Assembly (NCBI GenBank): GCA_002868945.1
Contig: PKTX01000006.1
Span: 133,801-197,800 of the forward strand
Direction of reading: 5' to 3'
Source: Desulfobulbaceae bacterium
Lineage (GTDB): Bacteria; Desulfobacterota; Desulfobulbia; Desulfobulbales; SURF-16
DNA length: 64,000 nt
In this document: positions 38,309 through 47,879 of the stretch, piece by piece
Layout of the letters: every line of letters starts with the position of its first letter
How positions within the stretch are numbered: the stretch's first letter is position 1
The notes under the pieces: generated by a model
The model's database searches: none
Seen by the model: the letters and a program-made list of their open reading frames with translations, nothing else
What the model was told of the DNA's origin: nothing
Position numbers and translations under genes: made by a program

Positions 38309-41300
38309 TTACATGGGCAGGATGTGCACCTCTTCTTTGATGGCATGTCTGCCCTTGACAAAGAGGCCCTTGCGGCCGTCAATGGAGATCCAGTCGCCGA
38401 AGCGGATGGTGTGTTCATTGATGACGCAGCGTTCCTCGGTCTCATACACCTGCATGGACTGGCACCCCACCACGCAGGTCTTTTCCAGGCGCAGGGTGAT
38501 CACCGAGGCATGTGAGGTCTGGCCGCCGCGGGCCGTGAGCAGGCCGTCGGCCAGGGATATCTCTCTGATGTCCTCGGGCACGGTGTCCTGTCTGATCAGA
38601 ATAAGGGGTGCCTCGGGATCCCGGCGGCGCAGGGTGTTGATATTTTCCACCGTGAAAACGGCCCGGCCGGCAAGGGCGGAGCCGCTGACACCGATGCCCT
38701 TGCCCAGTATTTCCCGGGCAAAGTGGGGGCCGCCCTCAAAGACGTGGAAGCGTTCCTGCTTCTTGATGGTAATCATGTCGCGGGTCTGGAGAATGTAGAG
38801 CTGCTCTTTTTCCGGCCCCTCAAAGGTGAACTCCAGCTCCTGGGGATTCCAGCCCTTTTCATAGACCAGGTTTCTGGCAATGGTCAACAGCTCCTGGTAG
38901 ACGGCCGGTGCCTTTTTCTCCAGGCTCTCTGCCGGGGGACGGCCGTCGATTTCGGCCTGTTCCACCGAGATGGGCAGGGCCGTGACCAGGCCGCTGACAA
39001 TATCTTCACCCTGATCACCGGCGGCATAATCGCCCCAGAGCGCCACCCGCCGCACCTTGCGGTAGGGGTGGGCGGTAAAGACCACGCCGCTGCCCGCTGT
39101 TTCATCACGGTTGCCGAAGACAATGGCCTGGACAATGACAGCCGTGCCCCAATCATCGGAAACCCCCATGAGATTACGATAATCCCTGGTCTTGGCCGCG
39201 TCCCAGGAGGAGAGCACCATCTCAATGGCGCCAATGAGCTGCAGCCAGGGGTCATCCGGAATGCCGATGCCCAGGCTGCGTACCTTCTGCTGATATTTGA
39301 GGGCCAGCTCCCGCATCTGGTCCGGTGAGAACTGGGCCTTCTTGGTGATGGAGTATTTTTGTTTGCTCTCATCCATCAGGGCCTGGAAGGTGTCGCGCTC
39401 CACGCCGCAGGTCATGGCCCAGGATTGCAGAAAACGGCGATAGTTGTCCCAGGCCAGGTATTTTTTGCGGCCCGAGGAGGCCATGGCCTCGGCCAGTTCC
39501 TGGTTGAGGCCGATATTGTGGATGGTGGCCATCATGCCGGGCATGGAGATGGAGGCGCCGCTGCGCACCGAAACCAGCAGAGGATTGGCCGGATCGCCAT
39601 AGGTCTTGTCGGCCTGGTTCTCCAGCTGCTCCAGGGAGGAACGGATGCGGCGCAGCAGGTTTTCGCGGGCCCGGCCGTAGCCGCGCACCACCTGCCAGCA
39701 GCGGAAGACCTCGGTGGTGATGATGAAACCCGGCGGCACCGGTTTCCGGTCATGGGCCAGCTGGCTGAGGTTAAAGCCCTTATTGCCGAGCAGCACCATG
39801 TTTTTGGCGGTGGCGCTGCTGTCGCCGATATGGTGGATGATCTTGTCGGGGTTGTAGCTCATCAGCAGGTCGAGCTGCGTCTCGTCAAGGCTCTCCTTCT
39901 GTCTCTCCAGGGTGTGGTAAATGGTGGAGATGAAGTTGTCCAGGTGCTGCAGGCCGAAGGTAGTGGCAATACTCTCGCGCATAAAGGCCTCGGAGAGCTG
40001 GTGGATGTTGTTGATGGCCGCATCTTTCTCGCTGGGGCTCTGCAGCATGTTGCGATATTTGGCCAGCAGGTTGGTCGGGCCGATTTGGGGGATGATGATG
40101 GTCAGATTGTTTTGATGGATATTGGTGTAATAGGCGTAGATGACGTCCTTGACCCCTTCGGAAAGGCCGCGAAAGATATCGAGATACTGGGTGTATGAGA
40201 AGCGGGCCAGGGCCAGAGAGCTTGCCAGCAGGGCGACATAGGTCTCCAGACGACGGCTGGTGATGCCGTCGATCTTCAGGGCCCGCAAGTAGAGGCGTAG
40301 ACATTTTACCACCCGGATAAAGGTGGATTTGGTGATAAAGCTGCTTTCCACCAGGCCGGGCAATCGTTCCAGGTAGATGTTGGCCATGTTTTCCAGACGA
40401 AAGGTGAGGCTGAGGGCGTCGAATTTCTTTTCCCGGTAACGGCCGTAGACCGAGGGAATATCCACGGCAATATGGCGTTTGTGGAAGATGTCCTCCCGAG
40501 CTTCAAAGGTCTCGTTGCTGAGAATGATCCCTTTGAGTTTCTCCAGGTGGGTCAGGAGGGAGTTGAGGCATTGAAAGGTGTCACACAGGGCCAGATCCTC
40601 AAGCAGGGGCTGCAGTTCCGGAAAGCCGCTGTTCACCGCCTCTTCCAGTTGGTGGCGAATCTCCTGGAAGCCGAGGTTGTACTTCTGGTCGAGTAGCTTG
40701 TACATCTCCACCAGCAGCCGGAAACGGTTACGTTCGTTCTCGCTGAGATCGATCTGCAGGTTGAGAAAACCGTCCAGGCGCTTGGTGTCAAGCAGCAGCA
40801 GGTCCTCCTCCCGTTTAATCTTGCTGAGCTGGAAGATGCGTTTGGTCAGCCTGTGGAGCTGGTCCACAAAGAGGCCGGAGGTCTGCACCTGGGCAAGAAT
40901 CTCCTCGGGCAGGTAATCCTTGAGGTGCGATTTGTCCAGGGTATGCCAGAAGCGCATGATGGCCTGGATGAAACCGACAATGAGGTTGGAGCTCTCCACA
41001 TGACTCTGCTTGCGCAGGAAGTGGATGAGGATGTCTTTGCGTTTATGGGTTTCGTCCAATTCGGTGGAGACGTCGCGTAAGCGCCCTTCGGCGCCGATTT
41101 CGTTGAAGAAGACGGGCATCAGCTTGCAGAACTGTTTCACCAGGTTGTAGACCGGCTCAATGGGGTGATTGAGCAGACTGGTGATGTCGCGCTGGAAGAG
41201 ATCGGTGTCCTTGACGCAGGTGCCGGAGAGGTTGATGTTGATGATCAGGGCCGAGAAAAGGGTGGCGCACCACTTGGGCTCCTGCATGATGAGATGCAGC

Positions 41301-42547
41301 CAGGCCCTGATATTGGCCAGGTGGGCCGGGTTGGTGATGGGCTGCCACTCCTCGTCAACGCCGGAGACATTGGCGTACTGGAAGCCGAAGCGTACCGTCT
41401 CCCAGAGAAAGGTCTCGGCCAGCCGGCTGGACCCACGCTTGAACACCTCCGTACCCAGGACCTGGATGCACTGCAGGGCGGTGTGGGGATAGCGCCGGAC
41501 ATTGTCCTTTAAGAGCTGCATGGTGGTGAGCAGGAAGCTCTCAATCTCTTCAAAGGATTGCCGGTGGATGAGATGGACCAGGCTGCGGTTGATCTCCCGC
41601 AGGCTCTCCTCGTGGATGAGATAGAGCCCGGAGGTGTTCATGATCTTAAAGAGAAAGATCAGTTTACGGTTCTCGGTGAAACGGTCCGGCGAGCCTTCAT
41701 CTTCCGGAGCCGGAGTGGCGATGAGCCGATCAGGGATTTCCTTGTAGAGGCGGACAATGTCCATATGGGCCGGCAGGGCCAGCATTGCCTCCAGGGTCTG
41801 GGGCGCCGAGTAGTCGACCAGCTCTTCCAGGCCTTGCAGGTGGTTGCGGATTCTGTCATGGCTGATGGCGCTAAAGAGCTCACCCGCCTTCCAGTTGCTG
41901 CACATGTCACCGCACTCCTCCTGGAACCAGGGCAGGGGGTCCTCAACCGACAGCCAGTAGTGGTAGTTGAGGGCGAGGACCTTGTGGAACAGGGCTGTGG
42001 TGGCGGTCAGGTCAAAGTGATTGTCCCGGGCCGCGTTCAGCAGGTTGGTGGCCATTTTTTTCATGGGGTGATGGCCCTGGACCATGAACATGATGGCCTG
42101 GTCGTCAAGTTCGGCCATTTGCCGGAAAAAGCGGTCAAGGGCCTCCTGGTACTCGGCAAGCTGCGGCCTGATCAGTGATAGAAATCTTTCCACATAGGCC
42201 AGCAGTGATTCCATGGCCAGGCCGCGCAGCTCCTCGTTACGGGCCTCGGCAATAACCTGGAAAAAGAGGGTGGTGAACTGACGGAAGGCGGCCGGCCCCT
42301 GTTCGCTGCGGCAGTAAATCTGGCTGTTCTTCAGGACAAAGGTGCGCAGTTTGGGCAGCAGCAGGTTCCAGTTGCGAAAGGGGTGGCTGATTTCCAGGAG
42401 CAGCTCTTCGATACTTCTGTGGATGCCGCGATACTCTTTGACAAGCTCGCAGAGCAGCAGGTTGTCCGGCGAGATCTCCACATGATCCACGGCGGTTTCC
42501 TGGAGATTGGCCTTAAGGGCGTCGGATGTTTCAGAGAGATTGGCCAT
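38309..42547 (-). CDS. PEP/pyruvate-binding (PPDK-like) protein, 1412 aa, with large N-terminal extension
   Basis: C-terminal third has PPDK_N-like LLGNKGFNLSQLAHDRKPVPPGFIITTEVFRCW...VSVRSGASISMPGMMATIHNIGLN and phospho-His swivel LTARGGQTSHASVITLRLEKTCVVGC; no C-terminal PEP barrel. Confidence 0.85.
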   Translation of the reverse strand: MANLSETSDALKANLQETAVDHVEISPDNLLLCELVKEYRGIHRSIEELLLEISHPFRNWNLLLPKLRTFVLKNSQIYCRSEQGPAAFRQFTTLFFQVIAEARNEELRGLAMESLLAYVERFLSLIRPQLAEYQEALDRFFRQMAELDDQAIMFMVQGHHPMKKMATNLLNAARDNHFDLTATTALFHKVLALNYHYWLSVEDPLPWFQEECGDMCSNWKAGELFSAISHDRIRNHLQGLEELVDYSAPQTLEAMLALPAHMDIVRLYKEIPDRLIATPAPEDEGSPDRFTENRKLIFLFKIMNTSGLYLIHEESLREINRSLVHLIHRQSFEEIESFLLTTMQLLKDNVRRYPHTALQCIQVLGTEVFKRGSSRLAETFLWETVRFGFQYANVSGVDEEWQPITNPAHLANIRAWLHLIMQEPKWCATLFSALIININLSGTCVKDTDLFQRDITSLLNHPIEPVYNLVKQFCKLMPVFFNEIGAEGRLRDVSTELDETHKRKDILIHFLRKQSHVESSNLIVGFIQAIMRFWHTLDKSHLKDYLPEEILAQVQTSGLFVDQLHRLTKRIFQLSKIKREEDLLLLDTKRLDGFLNLQIDLSENERNRFRLLVEMYKLLDQKYNLGFQEIRHQLEEAVNSGFPELQPLLEDLALCDTFQCLNSLLTHLEKLKGIILSNETFEAREDIFHKRHIAVDIPSVYGRYREKKFDALSLTFRLENMANIYLERLPGLVESSFITKSTFIRVVKCLRLYLRALKIDGITSRRLETYVALLASSLALARFSYTQYLDIFRGLSEGVKDVIYAYYTNIHQNNLTIIIPQIGPTNLLAKYRNMLQSPSEKDAAINNIHQLSEAFMRESIATTFGLQHLDNFISTIYHTLERQKESLDETQLDLLMSYNPDKIIHHIGDSSATAKNMVLLGNKGFNLSQLAHDRKPVPPGFIITTEVFRCWQVVRGYGRARENLLRRIRSSLEQLENQADKTYGDPANPLLVSVRSGASISMPGMMATIHNIGLNQELAEAMASSGRKKYLAWDNYRRFLQSWAMTCGVERDTFQALMDESKQKYSITKKAQFSPDQMRELALKYQQKVRSLGIGIPDDPWLQLIGAIEMVLSSWDAAKTRDYRNLMGVSDDWGTAVIVQAIVFGNRDETAGSGVVFTAHPYRKVRRVALWGDYAAGDQGEDIVSGLVTALPISVEQAEIDGRPPAESLEKKAPAVYQELLTIARNLVYEKGWNPQELEFTFEGPEKEQLYILQTRDMITIKKQERFHVFEGGPHFAREILGKGIGVSGSALAGRAVFTVENINTLRRRDPEAPLILIRQDTVPEDIREISLADGLLTARGGQTSHASVITLRLEKTCVVGCQSMQVYETEERCVINEHTIRFGDWISIDGRKGLFVKGRHAIKEEVHILPM

Positions 42548-42696
42548 TGGCTTGCAAAGCTGAGGAGGTGAGAGGTTGAGAATTCTGAATTCAGAACTCA
42601 GGAGTCAGAAAACAGAGAAAAGCCTAAAATAAGATGTTCTGACTCGGGGGAAAAGTCGCCATGTCACGAATGATCTTCTTGGTATCAACAAGAGAG

Positions 42697-42776
42697 GACA
42701 AGTCGGCAAGGTGGGCGAGAAGAAGAAAAGGCACGTCACGTGCCTTTTCTTCTTCTTTCTCAAGTTCCGACTTGTC
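42697..42776 (-). terminator. Nested hairpins, probable terminator downstream of GAPDH
   Basis: Inner perfect 19-bp stem AGAAGAAGAAAAGGCACGT/ACGTGCCTTTTCTTCTTCT (42718-42756, 1-nt spacer) within an outer 10-bp stem GACAAGTCGG/CCGACTTGTC. Confidence 0.7.
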
Positions 42777-42787
42777 GTCTTCCTGTT

Positions 42788-43792
42788 TTAAATCATTTTC
42801 TGGTTGTCCATGAGCTGAATCAGGTCAAGGACACGGTTTGAATAACCCCACTCGTTATCATACCAGGAGAGGATCTTCACCATGTTGCCGATCACCTTGG
42901 TGGAGTCGGCGTCAACAATGGAGGAATGCTGGTTGCCCTGGTAATCAATGGAAACCAGCGGTACATCGCTGTAGCCCAGGTAGCGATTGGCGGCCTCCTT
43001 CAAGACCTGATTGACCTCGGAGAGCGTCGTCTCCTTTTCCACCTCCATAACCGCATCAACGATGGAGACATTGGGAGTGGGCACCCGAATGGCCAGGCCG
43101 TCGAACTTGCCCTTGAGCTCGGGCAGGACCAGGGAGACCGCGGCCGCGGCGCCGGTCTTGGTGGGGATCATCGACATGGCCGCGGCCCGGGCCCGGCGCA
43201 GATCACCATGCGGGAAGTCGAGCAGGCGCTGATCGCCGGTATAGGCGTGGACAGTGGTCATCAGACCCTTTTTGATGCCGAAGCGGTCGAGGATCACCTT
43301 GGCAAAGGGTGCCAGGCAGTTGGTGGTGCAGGAGGCATTGGAGACCACGTGATCAGAGGCCGGATCATACTCATGGTCGTTGACCCCCATGACAATGGTG
43401 CGCAGGTTGCCCTTGGCCGGCGCCGAGATCACCACCTTTTTGGCGCCACCTTCAAGATGGGCGCCGGCGGCCTCGTCGGTGCAGAAGAGCCCGGTTGATT
43501 CCACCACATATTCGGCCCCGCTTTTGGCCCAGGGGATCTCGGCGGGCAGGCGGTGGTTGGTGATGGCAATGTGGCGGCCGTTTACCTCAATGCCGCTCTC
43601 CGTGGCGCAGACGTCCTGGTTGAAGATGCCCATGACGGAATCATACTTGAGGAGGTGGGCCAGGGTCTTGTTGTCGGTGAGATCATTGATGGCCGTTACT
43701 TCCATATCGGCAAATTCGGGATAGAGGGCCATGGCCCGAAATATGCTGCGGCCGATACGTCCAAAACCATTGATACCAATTTTTATTGTCAT
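42788..43792 (-). CDS. gap: Type I glyceraldehyde-3-phosphate dehydrogenase
   Basis: KIGINGFGRIGRSIFRAM, VVSNASCTTNCLAPFAKVI, SWYDNEWGYSNRVLDL. Confidence 0.97.
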   Translation of the reverse strand: MTIKIGINGFGRIGRSIFRAMALYPEFADMEVTAINDLTDNKTLAHLLKYDSVMGIFNQDVCATESGIEVNGRHIAITNHRLPAEIPWAKSGAEYVVESTGLFCTDEAAGAHLEGGAKKVVISAPAKGNLRTIVMGVNDHEYDPASDHVVSNASCTTNCLAPFAKVILDRFGIKKGLMTTVHAYTGDQRLLDFPHGDLRRARAAAMSMIPTKTGAAAAVSLVLPELKGKFDGLAIRVPTPNVSIVDAVMEVEKETTLSEVNQVLKEAANRYLGYSDVPLVSIDYQGNQHSSIVDADSTKVIGNMVKILSWYDNEWGYSNRVLDLIQLMDNQKMI

Positions 43793-43976
43793 ACAAACCT
43801 CCCGGAAGAATTTTTTCAGAGCACCTTGTTGGCACGGCGCTTCTGCGTATCGTAAAGGTATGGAAAATCGGGTGACCCTTTGGGGAAGGGGAAAATAACG
43901 AGAGCAACAGACAGATCTGTCCCTCTCGTCATTATAGACGCAGGCGGCGCTGAATTGAAATGAGATTTTTATTTCT

Positions 43977-44783
43977 TCAGGAGCTGGTCATCCGGTCACG
44001 GTCGCTGATCATGGTGCGGATCAGAAAGGTGCGGCGGCGGGCCTCGGCCAGAGAGGAGTTGAGCTGCAGGGCCTTTTCGTAGGCGGCCAGGGAATCGTGC
44101 AGCCATTGAGCGTCAAAATAGCTTTTGGCAGCGGCCAGATAGCCGTGTTCGGCTTGATCCGGAAAGAGCTCGCTGAAAATCTCCGTGACGCTTTCGCCCC
44201 AGAGCAGTCGGCCGAGCCTTTTTTCCTCGATAAGGAGACGAAGGAGGAGGACGTTCTGGCTCTGGTCGGGCAGCAACAAACGGAGCAGGAAGTTGACCCG
44301 GCAGAAGAGGAGGGCGAGGTTGTCCAGCTCGTGGCCGGCCTCCTTGAGGATTTTGCGTCTGAATTTTTCGCGGCTCAGGCCGCCATGCAACAGTGGCGCC
44401 GTGCTCCGGCTCAGTTCTTCAGCGGCCGGGCCGTAAAAGCGATAGAGGTAGATATTCTCCTTGAGCTTCATGGCCTCGTGAAAGATGGAACCGATCACCC
44501 GGTCGAGGTGGCGGCCGGTGGGATTGGCGCTTTCCCTGAAAAGATGATGGCAATGATCCTTGAGCTGCCAGAGGGGGCCCTTGCGGCTCTCATTGCCCAC
44601 CAGGCGGGCCAGGGCGTCGAAGCTGATGGTGCCTTTGCTGATCTGGCCCTGGTACAGTTCGACAAAATCTTCATAGGTGCGCGCCACCCTGCTGTAGAAG
44701 GTGCGCATATGAAAGTCACGCCTCTGTTCAAACCACCTGTTGGCAGGCTCCGGGGTTCGGCCGGCTACTCTTACTCTTTGCAC
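43977..44783 (-). CDS. Conserved hypothetical helical protein
   Basis: Open frame overlapping the end of glgA; start could be 44783 or 44708 (MRTFYSRVARTYEDF). Confidence 0.65.
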   Translation of the reverse strand: MQRVRVAGRTPEPANRWFEQRRDFHMRTFYSRVARTYEDFVELYQGQISKGTISFDALARLVGNESRKGPLWQLKDHCHHLFRESANPTGRHLDRVIGSIFHEAMKLKENIYLYRFYGPAAEELSRSTAPLLHGGLSREKFRRKILKEAGHELDNLALLFCRVNFLLRLLLPDQSQNVLLLRLLIEEKRLGRLLWGESVTEIFSELFPDQAEHGYLAAAKSYFDAQWLHDSLAAYEKALQLNSSLAEARRRTFLIRTMISDRDRMTSS

Positions 44784-46357
44784 AGGGCCTCCCGGTAGAG
44801 TTCCTGGTAGCGCAGCATCACCTTGTCCCAGGTGTATTGCTCGGCAATGGTCTGCACCGCCCTTTTCTGCATGGCCCTGATCTGTTGAGGTTTGCTGTGA
44901 TAGACCGCCAGAGCCCGTTTAATGGCCGCAATCAGTGCCGTGGTCGAGTGTTGCCGGTAGGCAAAGCCGGTCTTGTTGTCCAGCACCTTCACCAGACCGC
45001 CTATGTGATGGACAATGGGCAGGTTGCCGAAAAGCTGGGCAATATAATCGGTGAGGCCACACGGTTCATACTGGGAGGGGATAATGAAGAAATCACCGGC
45101 CGCATAGATCTTGTTGGCCAGAAGCGGATCATAGCCCTCAAGGACACAGATGCGGCCGCTATGGGCATTTTCCCGGGTCAGGGAGATGAGGGCCTGGGCA
45201 ATGCGCCGGTCACCGGAGCCTTGGATGAGAATCTGAAAATCCTTTTGGGCCGGCAGTAAGCGGTGCAGGGCGGCCACCAGCTTATCCATGCCCTTCTGGC
45301 CGGAAAAACGACCGACCACGGTGAGCAGGGGCAGCTCGGGCCTGGCTTCCAGATAGCCATGCTGCCGCACGGATTTTATTTTTTTGTGGGCCAGCATCTC
45401 TTCCAGTTGGCGGCGGCAGGCGGCCTTGCCGGCCAGGTCCCCCTTGCCCACCGAAAAGGGGGCGGCCAGACCGAGGCGGTCCGGCTCCGTGGTGTCGAAA
45501 TCAGCCGGGTTGATACCGTTGGTGATGCCCTCAATCTTGATGCCGCGACTCATGAGAAAATGGCCGAGCCAGCCGGTGAGTTCATCCTCGTCCGATTCCC
45601 GCAGTTCGCGGGCGTAATTTTCGCTGACCGTGTTGAGCTTGCAGTAGCGCGAGGCCGCCACAAAGGGGTCAAAAGCACCGTCAAGCAGGTTTTTGTTGAT
45701 AAAGTTGCGCGGCAGTCCGGTGATGGCCTGGGCATAGGGCAGGTCGGCCACCTCCTGATGGTAGCCGAGACCGGCATTGTGGATGGTGACCACAAAACCG
45801 GTGTTGCGGAAAAAGTGGCGAAAACCGTCGATTTCCCGGGCCATGGGAGGGACCAGGGCTGTGTGGCCGTCATGGCAGTGGATAATGTCGGGCCGTTCGT
45901 GGCGCTGGATGAGGTAGCACAGCGCCGCCTTCTGGAGCAGAACATTCATGGCAAAATAATCATAATGGCCGCTGCCGGCGGCTTTGAAGGGGTCGAGCTC
46001 CTCTTCGGCCTCGGTGTAGGTGTAGACCCCCAGTTTTTCGCGGAAACGCAGGGCGTCGACCAGATAGATGGTCACCTCGCCGCGGCCGACGCTCTGGGTC
46101 TTTTTACCCCAGATGACCACCTCTTCCTGGCGATCCTGATCCGCATAGTTCATGGTGGTGAGCAGCGAGGTCTTGATGTTGAAGCCAAGGAGTTTGGGGG
46201 TAAGAAAGCCGTAGCAGGGCAGGATCACCGAAACCCGGGCCACCTTGCCCAGGGCCTCGGCCAGTTGCCGGCAGACATCCTTGACGCCGCCTGCCCCGGC
46301 CAGCCCGTCATACTCGCGGCTGACAAACCAGATATTTTTTATCTTTCTATTGGCCAT
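44771..46357 (-). CDS. glgA: Glycogen/starch synthase (GT5)
   Basis: IWFVSREYDGLAGAGGVKDVCRQLAEAL; FFIIPSQYEPCGLTDYIAQLFGNLPIVHHIGGLVKVLDNKTGFAY. Confidence 0.9.
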   Translation of the reverse strand: MANRKIKNIWFVSREYDGLAGAGGVKDVCRQLAEALGKVARVSVILPCYGFLTPKLLGFNIKTSLLTTMNYADQDRQEEVVIWGKKTQSVGRGEVTIYLVDALRFREKLGVYTYTEAEEELDPFKAAGSGHYDYFAMNVLLQKAALCYLIQRHERPDIIHCHDGHTALVPPMAREIDGFRHFFRNTGFVVTIHNAGLGYHQEVADLPYAQAITGLPRNFINKNLLDGAFDPFVAASRYCKLNTVSENYARELRESDEDELTGWLGHFLMSRGIKIEGITNGINPADFDTTEPDRLGLAAPFSVGKGDLAGKAACRRQLEEMLAHKKIKSVRQHGYLEARPELPLLTVVGRFSGQKGMDKLVAALHRLLPAQKDFQILIQGSGDRRIAQALISLTRENAHSGRICVLEGYDPLLANKIYAAGDFFIIPSQYEPCGLTDYIAQLFGNLPIVHHIGGLVKVLDNKTGFAYRQHSTTALIAAIKRALAVYHSKPQQIRAMQKRAVQTIAEQYTWDKVMLRYQELYREALCKE

Positions 46358-46435
46358 TTTTTTAGAAGGTAAGAATTCAGAAATGAGAATTGTAGAATGG
46401 AGAAGTGAAAATGCTTCCAAGTAACTTCATCATAA

Positions 46436-46626
46436 GGCCATCTTGAATAATTGCTGTTTTGCTCGATTTTTTCGTCGCTACGAAAATAAAAATCCTCACA
46501 TATGCCCGATATGCTGCACCCCAAGGGCACCCGGAGTGTCGCAGGCTCCCTTACCTCTTTCAGGGCGCGCTTTTTATTTTCTATGCTTCTCAAACTCGAA
46601 CAAAATATCTAATAATTCAAGATACC
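46436..46626 (-). repeat. Dispersed intergenic element, long form (copy 4)
   Basis: Reverse complement: GGTATCTTGAATTATTAGATATTTTGTTCGAGTTTGAGAAGCATAGAAAATAAAAAGCGCGCC...GCATATGTGAGGATTTTTATTTTCGTAGCGACGAAAAAATCGAGCAAAACAGCAATTATTCAAGATGGCC. Confidence 0.88.
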
Positions 46627-46769
46627 CATAACTGCTTGAAATTGCGTGTTTCACATTCTTCTGTTTCGGGCGCTATTTTTAGCAACAATTGGACGAAAAG
46701 TTACGCAATGATAAATCGCCGCCGCCGGCGGCGTGGGCCGCTGACTTCTGTATCCTGAATTCTGCTGTT

Positions 46770-47843
46770 CTATTCCTCACTGTCCGGGATCAGTTCGCCG
46801 GCCTGCTGGCGCAGGAGATGATCGGCCAGGGTCAGACAGACCATGGCCTCGCAGACCGGCAGGATGCGGGGGATGGCGGAGATGTCGTGGCGGCCGCCGA
46901 TCTTGATTTCCACCGGTTCATTGTCCAGGTTCACCGTCTGCTGGGGCTGGCCGATGGAGGGGATGGGTTTCACCGCCACCCGGCTGACAATGGGATCGCC
47001 GTTTGAGATGCCGGCCAGAATGCCGCCGGAGTTGTTGGAGCTGAAGCCCTCCGGCGTCAGGGCATCGTTATTTTCGGAGCCCTTCATCAGGCTGGCGGCA
47101 AAACCGGCGCCGATCTCCACGCCCTTGACCGCGCCGATGGACATCAGCGCCCCGGCCAGGTCGGCGTCCAGCTTGTTGAACACCGGTTCGCCCAGGCCGG
47201 CCGGACAGCCGGTGGCGGTGATCTCCACAATGCCGCCCAGGGTGTCGCCCTCTTTGCGAACCTCGGCAATACGCTCCTCCATCCGTGCCGCTGCCGAGCT
47301 GTCCGGGCAGCAGAGACGATTTTCCTGCAGGGCCTGCGGGTCGAAATTTTCCGCCATGATGCCGCCCAGGGCCAGGGTGTAGGCCAGCACCTTGATGCCC
47401 TGGAATTGCAGGAGCTTGCGGGCCACGGCACCGGCCGCCACCCGGGCCGCCGTCTCCCGGGCCGAGGCCCGGCCGCCGCCGCGATGGTCGCGGATGCCAT
47501 ATTTGCAGAAATAGGAAAAATCGCCATGGCCGGGCCGGAAGATCTCCTTGAGGTGGTCATAGGACTTGGAATGGGCATCCTTGTTGAAGATCACCAGGGT
47601 CAGCGGGGTACCGGTGGTCAGTCCATCAAAGATACCGGAGAGGATCTCCACCTTGTCCGGTTCCTGGCGGGGACTGGTGGCACCCCCCTTGCCGGGCCGG
47701 CGGCGCTCCAGGTCCTGTTGGATCTCTTCGGCGCTCAGGGGGATACCGGCCGGGCAGCCGTCAATGGTTGCGCCGATGGCGGTGCCATGGGATTCTCCCC
47801 AGGTGGTGACCCTGAAGATCTGACCAAAAGTATTTCCTGCCAT
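46770..47843 (-). CDS. aroC: Chorismate synthase
   Basis: MAGNTFGQIFRVTTWGESHGTAIGATIDGCPAGIPL; YGIRDHRGGGRASARETAARVAAGA. Confidence 0.96.
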   Translation of the reverse strand: MAGNTFGQIFRVTTWGESHGTAIGATIDGCPAGIPLSAEEIQQDLERRRPGKGGATSPRQEPDKVEILSGIFDGLTTGTPLTLVIFNKDAHSKSYDHLKEIFRPGHGDFSYFCKYGIRDHRGGGRASARETAARVAAGAVARKLLQFQGIKVLAYTLALGGIMAENFDPQALQENRLCCPDSSAAARMEERIAEVRKEGDTLGGIVEITATGCPAGLGEPVFNKLDADLAGALMSIGAVKGVEIGAGFAASLMKGSENNDALTPEGFSSNNSGGILAGISNGDPIVSRVAVKPIPSIGQPQQTVNLDNEPVEIKIGGRHDISAIPRILPVCEAMVCLTLADHLLRQQAGELIPDSEE

Positions 47844-47879
47844 GATAATTTCCTTCGTTCTTTTTGCGGCAATGGCCTG

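Noticed and set aside
45263-46372. 369-aa plus-strand ORF
   Set aside because: Antisense to glgA with no recognisable motifs.
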